A DNA stretch of 64,000 bases from assembly GCF_012911935.1 (NCBI RefSeq), contig NZ_JAAXLA010000009.1, positions 62,001 through 126,000 of the forward strand, read 5' to 3'. Every line of letters starts with the position of its first letter. The stretch's first letter is position 1. This stretch comes from Pseudonocardia acidicola (lineage in GTDB: Bacteria > Actinomycetota > Actinomycetes > Mycobacteriales > Pseudonocardiaceae). The position numbers were made by a program, and so were the translations under genes. The notes under the pieces were generated by a model, which saw only the letters and a list, made by a program, of their open reading frames with translations, made no database searches and was not told where the DNA came from. Shown piece after piece: positions 59,777 to 64,000 of this stretch.

Positions 59777-60595
59777 GTGGCTGAGGCGGTTGCGCAGGAC
59801 TCGACCGGATCCCAGGGCTACTTCCCGCCGGGCACCGTCAGCCGCAAGGTGATCGGCGACCCGGGCGCGCTCATCGGCGGCATTTCCGCGCTGTTCCTGC
59901 AGGCTCTGCACCCGCGTGCGATGGCGGGCGTCGACCAGCACTCCAGCTTCCCCGACGACTTCTGGCCGCGGCTGCGGCGCACCACGGAGTACGTCACCAC
60001 GCTGGCCTTCGGTGACACCGCCCAGGCCGATGCGGCCGCTGCCCGGGTCCGGGCCGTGCACCGCCACGTCCGCGGCATCGACCCGGTCTCCGGGCGCAGC
60101 TACGCCGCCGACGACCCCGACCTGCTGCGCTGGGTGCACGTCACCGAGGTCAGCTCGTTCGGCCGGGCGGTGCGCCGTCTCGGCCTGATCGACGACGCCG
60201 AACTCGATACGTTCCTCGGCGAGCAGGTCCGCGCCGGTGCCCTGCTGGGGGCCACCGACCTGCCGGCCAGCGCGGCCGAGGTGGAGGCCTACTTCGAGGC
60301 CGTCCGCCCGGAACTGGTGGCCAGCCCGGTGGCGCGACGGGCCGCACTGCGGCTGGCCGCGCCCCCGCTGCCGACCCGGGTCGAGCTGCTCACCCCGGCC
60401 CGGCCGGCCTGGACGGTGGTGGCCGGCGTGGCGTTCGCCCTGCTGCCCGCGTGGGCCCGACGGCTCTACGGCGTGCCGGTGCTGCCGGTGTTCGAGCCGC
60501 TGTCCGACGCGGCGGCGACGGCTGCGCTGCGCGGGCTGCGACTGGCGTTGCTGGCCGTCAGGCGAGCCAGTAGGCGCCCAGCACCACCGCGCTGA
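59777..60595 (+). CDS. DUF2236 / MpaB-like oxygenase-family protein
   Basis: A 272-residue protein of the DUF2236 (mpaB/rubber-oxygenase catalytic domain) family: ALIGGISALFLQALHPRAMAGV, HSSFPDDFWPRLRRTTEYV, VRAVHRHVRGIDP, and a central DLLRWVHVTEVSSF, with His residues that bind heme in studied relatives. GTG at 59777 just after GGAGGG. Its last 38 bp overlap the tail of the small membrane protein gene on the other strand. Substrate unknown. Confidence 0.85.
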   Translation: MAEAVAQDSTGSQGYFPPGTVSRKVIGDPGALIGGISALFLQALHPRAMAGVDQHSSFPDDFWPRLRRTTEYVTTLAFGDTAQADAAAARVRAVHRHVRGIDPVSGRSYAADDPDLLRWVHVTEVSSFGRAVRRLGLIDDAELDTFLGEQVRAGALLGATDLPASAAEVEAYFEAVRPELVASPVARRAALRLAAPPLPTRVELLTPARPAWTVVAGVAFALLPAWARRLYGVPVLPVFEPLSDAAATAALRGLRLALLAVRRASRRPAPPR

Positions 60596-60881
60596 CCACG
60601 ATCACCCCGAGCGCCGCGAGCACGCCCATCCGGTCGGCGCGGCGGTCGGCGACGACCTGCCCGGCGACGGCCGCGACCGCACCGAGCCCGTGCCCGATCA
60701 GCATCCCGCCCCCCGGGCCGGGTGAGCCGGTACGGGTGGCGATCAGCCAGCCGGCGAACAACACCAGCGCGAGCACGACCAGACCACCGGCCAGCACCCC
60801 GGCGGTCCCGCGCAGCAGCCGCCCACCCCGCCCGGGACGGCGTGACGAGGCTGCAGGGCCGCGGGCCGGCGCGCGATTCAC
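60558..60881 (-). CDS. Small three-helix membrane protein
   Basis: A 107-residue protein: basic Arg/Pro head, then membrane helices TAGVLAGGLVVLALVLFAGWLI, MLIGHGLGAVAAVAGQVVA and MGVLAALGVIVVSAVVLGAYWLA. I recognise no family. GTG at 60879-60881 overlaps the stop of the RecB-like nuclease gene (GTGA), so the two are coexpressed. Tail-to-tail overlap of 38 bp with the DUF2236 gene. Confidence 0.7.
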   Translation of the reverse strand: MNRAPARGPAASSRRPGRGGRLLRGTAGVLAGGLVVLALVLFAGWLIATRTGSPGPGGGMLIGHGLGAVAAVAGQVVADRRADRMGVLAALGVIVVSAVVLGAYWLA

Positions 60882-61735
60882 GGGGCGAGCACCGCCCACG
60901 GTTCGATGCCCGGCGCGGCAGCCTGCCCCTGCGGGCAGTGCCTGCGGACGTCACACAGCGCGCAGCGGGCCGAAGGCCGCGGCGGGTAGAGCAGGTCCGG
61001 GTCACCGCCTGCGGCCAGCGCCGTCGCGGTGTCCTCGGACCGCTGCGCGGTGGCCTCGGCGCGACGCAGGTGTTCCCGCAGCGACGCGTCGTCGTGCTCC
61101 CAGGCCAGCACCCGGCCGGTGGGCAGGTGGTGCAGCTCCACCCGGGTGCACGGTCGGCGCAGCACGCGCTGCGCGGCCAGCGCGTAGAGCGCCAGCGCCG
61201 GCGAGCGGCGAGCGTCGTCCACGTCGAGCCCGTGCCGGCCGGTCTTGTAGTCGACGATGACGAGCTCCCCGCCGCGCTCGTCGATGCGATCCACGCGGCC
61301 CTCGGCCACGATCGTGCCCACCGGCGCGGACACCCAGCGCTCCACGCCCACCGGCTCCGCGTCGGAGTCCAGGTCGGCCGCGTAGTCGGCGACCCAGCCG
61401 CGGGCGCGTTCCTGGTACTCGGCGGCCTGCTCGCGGTCGCGGAAGCCCTCAGCAGTCCAGTGCCGGTCGACCAGCGCCGCGGCGGCCCGGGGGGTGCGCT
61501 GTGGGGCGGGCAGCGCGAACAGCGAGCGCAGCGCCAGGTGCACCACGGCGCCCAGCGTGGTGTGCGCCCATGCACCGCCCCGCGCCGGCGCCGGCCGGTC
61601 GACGTAGGTCATCCGGTAGCGGCGCGGGCACCCCTCCCAGGCGGCGAGCCGGGCCGGGGTGACCCGGATCAGGGGCCGGGCCACGAAGTCGGCTCCGAAG
61701 TCCAGCCCGAGCTGACCGCCGTCCACGCACGCCAC
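60878..61735 (-). CDS. RecB-family PD-(D/E)XK nuclease with Fe-S cysteines
   Basis: A 285-residue stand-alone nuclease. Active-site motif GRVDRID and VIVDYKTGRHG (near 165) with ALALYALAAQRVL, as in Cas4/AddB/RecB domains. Four cysteines (GCPRRYRMTYV near 36; CALC...C near 262-273) match the 4Fe-4S arrangement of this group. Cas genes are absent, so it is a housekeeping repair-type RecB-like exonuclease. Starts GTG 61735 or 61726. Coupled to the small membrane protein downstream. Confidence 0.9.
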   Translation of the reverse strand: MACVDGGQLGLDFGADFVARPLIRVTPARLAAWEGCPRRYRMTYVDRPAPARGGAWAHTTLGAVVHLALRSLFALPAPQRTPRAAAALVDRHWTAEGFRDREQAAEYQERARGWVADYAADLDSDAEPVGVERWVSAPVGTIVAEGRVDRIDERGGELVIVDYKTGRHGLDVDDARRSPALALYALAAQRVLRRPCTRVELHHLPTGRVLAWEHDDASLREHLRRAEATAQRSEDTATALAAGGDPDLLYPPRPSARCALCDVRRHCPQGQAAAPGIEPWAVLAP

Positions 61736-61779
61736 CGTAGCCGTCCCGGCCGTGATCGCACCGGCGACCCGCGGCGGTC

Positions 61780-62661
61780 TCAGCCGACCAGCACGTCGAC
61801 CCCGTCCGCCTTCGAGACCAGCTCCTCGAGCGCGTCCGGGCGGGTCGTCTCCACGCCGATCGGCGTCGACTTGTTCGTGCCGTGGTAATCGCTGGAGCCG
61901 GTTGTCACCAGGCCCAGCTCACCGGCGAGTCCGCGCAACAGCTCCCGGTCCTCGGGAACGTGGTCGGGATGGTCCACCTCGACGCCCGTCAGCCCGATCC
62001 CGGCCAGGTCCGCGATCACGGCGGGCTCGACGACCCGGCCGCGGCGGCGGGCCAGCGGGTGCGCGAAGACCGCGACCCCGCCCGCGGAACGGACCATCTC
62101 GATCGCCGTCTCCACCGGGGTGTGGGGTGTGGGCACGTAGTAGCGGCTGCCGTTGCGCAGCAGGTCCGCGAAGGCCTCGTCCACCGACCCCACCACGCCC
62201 GCGGCGACCAGCGCCTGCCCCAGGTGCGGGCGGCCCGCCGTGGTGCCCGGCGGCAGGTTCGCGAACACCGTCTCCGGGTCCACCGGGTAGCCGTCCGCGG
62301 CGAGCAGTGCGGCCATCTTGTGCAGCCGCTGCCGGCGCTCCGTGCGCAACCGCTCCTGCTCGGCGACCACGGCCGGATGGGTGGGGTCGAACAGGTAACC
62401 GAGCAGGTGCACCGAAGCCCGCCCACCCCGGCCGTCCGGGCTGACGCAGGAGAACTCCGCACCGCGCACCAGCCGCATCCCGGCCGGCAGCGCGGCGGCC
62501 GCCGCGTCCCATCCGCCGGTGGTGTCGTGGTCGGTCAGTGCGATGGTGTCCAACCCGGCCGCCGCGGCGATCCCGACGAGCTCCTCGGGCGAGTCGGTGC
62601 CGTCGGAGACCGTCGAGTGGGTGTGCAGGTCGATGCGTTGAGGGCCGGCCGGGGACGTCAT
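61780..62661 (-). CDS. PHP-domain phosphoesterase (TrpH/YciV-like)
   Basis: A 293-residue PHP protein: IDLHTHSTVSDGTDSPEELV (HxH metal motif) at the start, ALTDHDTT, RGAEFSC, FAHPLAR and SSDYHGTNK near the end, all metal-binding positions of the family. Relatives such as YciV/RNase AM hydrolyse 3',5'-nucleoside bisphosphates and trim RNA 5' ends. ATG at 62659-62661; a TTG three codons upstream is possible. Stands 30 bp downstream of the PH-domain gene and may share its transcript. Confidence 0.9.
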   Translation of the reverse strand: MTSPAGPQRIDLHTHSTVSDGTDSPEELVGIAAAAGLDTIALTDHDTTGGWDAAAAALPAGMRLVRGAEFSCVSPDGRGGRASVHLLGYLFDPTHPAVVAEQERLRTERRQRLHKMAALLAADGYPVDPETVFANLPPGTTAGRPHLGQALVAAGVVGSVDEAFADLLRNGSRYYVPTPHTPVETAIEMVRSAGGVAVFAHPLARRRGRVVEPAVIADLAGIGLTGVEVDHPDHVPEDRELLRGLAGELGLVTTGSSDYHGTNKSTPIGVETTRPDALEELVSKADGVDVLVG

Positions 62662-62691
62662 GGGGACCAAGTCAACCAGGACGCTCCCCGG

Positions 62692-63228
62692 TCAGCGCCG
62701 CCAGCGGGGCTTGGACAGCATGCCGGTGGCCCGGGTCTTGCCCTTCTCCCCGAACACGAGCTCGGACAGCGCCTCGTAGATCTCCTCGGGCCGGGGCATG
62801 AAGTCGATGCGGTTCAACGCCTGGATCTGACCCGCGGACTCGACGACCAGGGTGCCGTAGCCGAGCGTCCGGCCGATCAGGGTGCGCCGGAAGGTCAGGT
62901 CCGTGACCTTGCCCAGCGGCATCATGCCCACGTTGTGGACGATGATGCCCTGGGCCAGCATCACCCGCTTGTCGGTGATCACGATGCGCTCGATCCACCA
63001 GAGCATGGTGATCACGGTGAACCGGATCACCGCGACCAGCGCGAGGTAGAACGTCAGGTTGTCGACGATGGCGCTCGCGGGCAGGTACTGCTGTGCGACC
63101 ACCATGACCAGCAGGAACAGGAGCGTCTGGAGGATGTGCTTGCCCATGACGGCCCAGTGCTGGCGCACCCGGATGACCCGGCGCTCGGTCGGGAGCAGGT
63201 ACTCGTCGATCTCGCGGGGAGCGAGCAT
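62692..63228 (-). CDS. Bacterial PH-domain membrane protein
   Basis: A 178-residue protein. Two hydrophobic helices (ILQTLLFLLVMVVAQQYL; LTFYLALVAVIRFTVITMLWW) are followed by a bPH_2-like domain, WIERIVITDKRVMLAQGIIVHNVGMMPLGKVTDL, typical of the YdbT/YdbS group. Function unknown, presumably membrane-associated scaffolding. ATG at 63226-63228, 3 bp after the stop of a 53-codon secreted peptide gene, which suggests the pair is translated together. Confidence 0.85.
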   Translation of the reverse strand: MLAPREIDEYLLPTERRVIRVRQHWAVMGKHILQTLLFLLVMVVAQQYLPASAIVDNLTFYLALVAVIRFTVITMLWWIERIVITDKRVMLAQGIIVHNVGMMPLGKVTDLTFRRTLIGRTLGYGTLVVESAGQIQALNRIDFMPRPEEIYEALSELVFGEKGKTRATGMLSKPRWRR

Positions 63229-63231
63229 CGG

Positions 63232-63393
63232 CTAGTGGATGACCTGGGTGAAGAACGTCGTCACCGACTGCGCGGCGTTGTAGAGGATGTTGCCGATGTT
63301 CTGGATCGACGCGGCTGCGCCTGCGGGCTGGGTGACGATGAAGAACACGGCGAGAGCGACTCCGAGCAGCGTCAGAATCTTCTTCAATTTCAC
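63232..63393 (-). CDS. Small secreted or membrane peptide (53 residues)
   Basis: MKLKKILTLLGVALAVFFIV begins a signal-peptide-like segment with a possible cleavage after PAGAAA, leaving SIQNIGNILYNAAQSVTTFFTQVIH, an amphipathic helix of about 25 residues. GTG 63393, or GTG 63402 three codons earlier. Its codons are less GC-rich at the start (AAA, TTG) than its neighbours. It precedes the PH-domain gene by 3 bp. No family recognised. Confidence 0.65.
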   Translation of the reverse strand: MKLKKILTLLGVALAVFFIVTQPAGAAASIQNIGNILYNAAQSVTTFFTQVIH

Positions 63394-63493
63394 CAGGACC
63401 ACCGTTCCGGCACGAGGGACGACAACATGATCATTCTTACCGGACCTGCTGCCCCACGGGTACCGGCACGCGGGGAGCGTACCGTTCCGAGAG

Positions 63494-63889
63494 ATGACTG
63501 AGGGTAGCCGACATGTCCCCTGTGTGGGGGGAATCGTCCAGGATTCGGCGGGTCGTCTGCTGCTCGTGCAGCGCGCGAACGAACCCGGACGGGGGCGGTG
63601 GTCCGTGCCGGGCGGGCGCGTCGAGGCCGGTGAGACGGACCAGCAGGCGGTGGTCCGGGAGCTCGCGGAGGAAACCGGCCTGATCGTGGTGCCCGGCCCG
63701 TTGGTCGGCCGGGTCGTCCGCGGCCCGTACGTCATCGCGGACTACCGCTGTGAGGCGGTCGGCGGAGAGCTGCGGGCCGGTGACGACGCATCCGACGCCC
63801 GCTGGGTGGACGCGGCGGCACTGGCCCGGCTGCCGCTCGTCGAGGGACTGCTCGACGCGCTCAGCGAGTGGGACGCCCTCCCCCGCTGA
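63494..63889 (+). CDS. Nudix hydrolase
   Basis: A 131-residue Nudix protein with a complete Nudix box GGRVEAGETDQQAVVRELAEETG near residue 42 (Gly-x5-Glu-x7-Arg-Glu-x-x-Glu-Glu). Upstream VGGIVQDSAGRLLLVQRANEPGRGRWSVP is a mutator/ADP-ribose-type start. Cytoplasmic removal of damaged or surplus nucleoside diphosphate derivatives is the usual role; the substrate cannot be told. ATG at 63494. Ends 3 bp before the 22-bp tandem repeat. Confidence 0.93.
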   Translation: MTEGSRHVPCVGGIVQDSAGRLLLVQRANEPGRGRWSVPGGRVEAGETDQQAVVRELAEETGLIVVPGPLVGRVVRGPYVIADYRCEAVGGELRAGDDASDARWVDAAALARLPLVEGLLDALSEWDALPR

Positions 63890-63892
63890 CCC

Positions 63893-63970
63893 GCGAGTCG
63901 TCGCTTTCCGTTGCGCGAGTCGTCGCTTTCCGGCGGGCGAGTCGTCGCTTTCCGGCGGGCGAGTCGTCGA
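63893..63970. repeat. Tandem 22-bp intergenic repeat, about 3.5 copies
   Basis: Units begin GCGAGTCGTCGCTTTCCG at 63893, 63915 and 63937, each 22 bp, with a partial fourth at 63959. It follows the Nudix stop immediately. The unit shares GCGAGTCG, a central TTTC and the 22-bp length with the reverse complement of the array at 19460 (about 16 of 22 positions alike by eye), so both belong to one repeat family. Confidence 0.88.
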
Positions 63971-64000
63971 GTCCCGCGCGCGGGTCGCGGTGATCCAGCC

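Noticed and set aside
60878..61735. Cas4
   Set aside because: Fe-S RecB-like nuclease motifs are shared, but no CRISPR or cas genes are present and stand-alone relatives are common in actinobacteria.
63893..63970. CRISPR array
   Set aside because: Units are contiguous 22-bp copies with no unique spacers and no cas genes; a tandem repeat fits better.
1..64000. tRNA, rRNA, riboswitches, prophage and insertion sequences
   Set aside because: No tRNA-like cloverleaf, transposase, integrase, terminal inverted repeats or known riboswitch cores were noticed by eye; a covariance-model scan would be the decisive test.

Overview
The window is chromosomal DNA of a very GC-rich actinobacterium. The WhiB7, mycoredoxin, AdnAB, MoeZ and DUF3107 genes, GTG/TTG starts, GTGA/ATGA overlaps and high third-position GC all say so. 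The protein style fits Pseudonocardiaceae, most likely Pseudonocardia or a close relative; the genus is inferred, not proven. The backbone follows the order I remember for M. tuberculosis Rv3194c-Rv3212: YlbL protease, zincin, ThiF-like protein, ABC1 kinase, WhiB7, UvrD2, mycoredoxin, NudC, K+ channel, AdnB/AdnA, LipV, alkyltransferase-like protein, TIGR02569 protein, MoeZ, TetR, DUF3107, ferritin-like protein, RhlE and the Rv3212-like propeller. Several blocks are inserted into this backbone.

Layout. 1-5060: YlbL-like protease (cut by the window edge), DUF2342 zincin, YgjP-like metallopeptidase, ThiF/cyclodehydratase-like protein and overlapping ABC1 kinase. 5140-9765: WhiB7 antibiotic-resistance regulator with a readable attenuation leader (WhiB7-type promoter, upstream ORF, competing hairpins, intrinsic terminator), then UvrD2, mycoredoxin and NudC. 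9762-14723: paired M16 peptidases (one catalytic, one without the zinc motif), proA, and a class F-like sortase beside a DUF4142 lipoprotein. 15589-22163: exonuclease III, DUF5666 membrane protein with a divergent OmpR-type two-component system, K+ channel, DoxX-like protein and a saccharopine-dehydrogenase-like oxidoreductase. 22325-28432: a LytS/LytTR pair in tight operon with one solute:sodium symporter, followed by a DUF485-MctC/ActP unit; this looks like a carboxylate sensing and uptake block.

28491-37917: AdnB- and AdnA-type helicase-nucleases, here separated by an opposite-strand SbnA-like PLP enzyme, then LipV-like hydrolase and an alkyltransferase-like protein. 37951-41608: a decayed nitrate-assimilation operon. 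A 5' piece of narK is joined directly to the last third of nirB, nirD and a uroporphyrinogen-III synthase/DNA-binding fusion look intact, and a sirohydrochlorin chelatase is cut to about 61 codons. 41739-47214: TIGR02569 protein, a zinc-finger/membrane/low-complexity protein, MoeZ and a hydrolase. 47270-50652: copper unit (palindromic operator, histidine-rich secreted protein, CopA ATPase).

50783-55277: Rv3208-like TetR, then an inserted cluster of SDR, AurF-type diiron oxygenase and hydrolase, divergent from a TetR and DUF4873 protein across two perfect 15-bp palindromes. 55363-63889: DUF3107, ferritin-like protein, RhlE, beta-propeller, DUF2236 protein, RecB-like nuclease, PHP phosphoesterase, PH-domain protein and a Nudix hydrolase.

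Between genes lie two kinds of non-coding repeat: long palindromes with CGTGCGCGG arms (8698, 16471) and 22-bp tandem repeats sharing GCGAGTCG (19460, 63893). I saw no rRNA, tRNA, CRISPR array, prophage or insertion sequence. Positions and reading frames were derived by hand from the sequence; family names rest on remembered motifs, not database searches.
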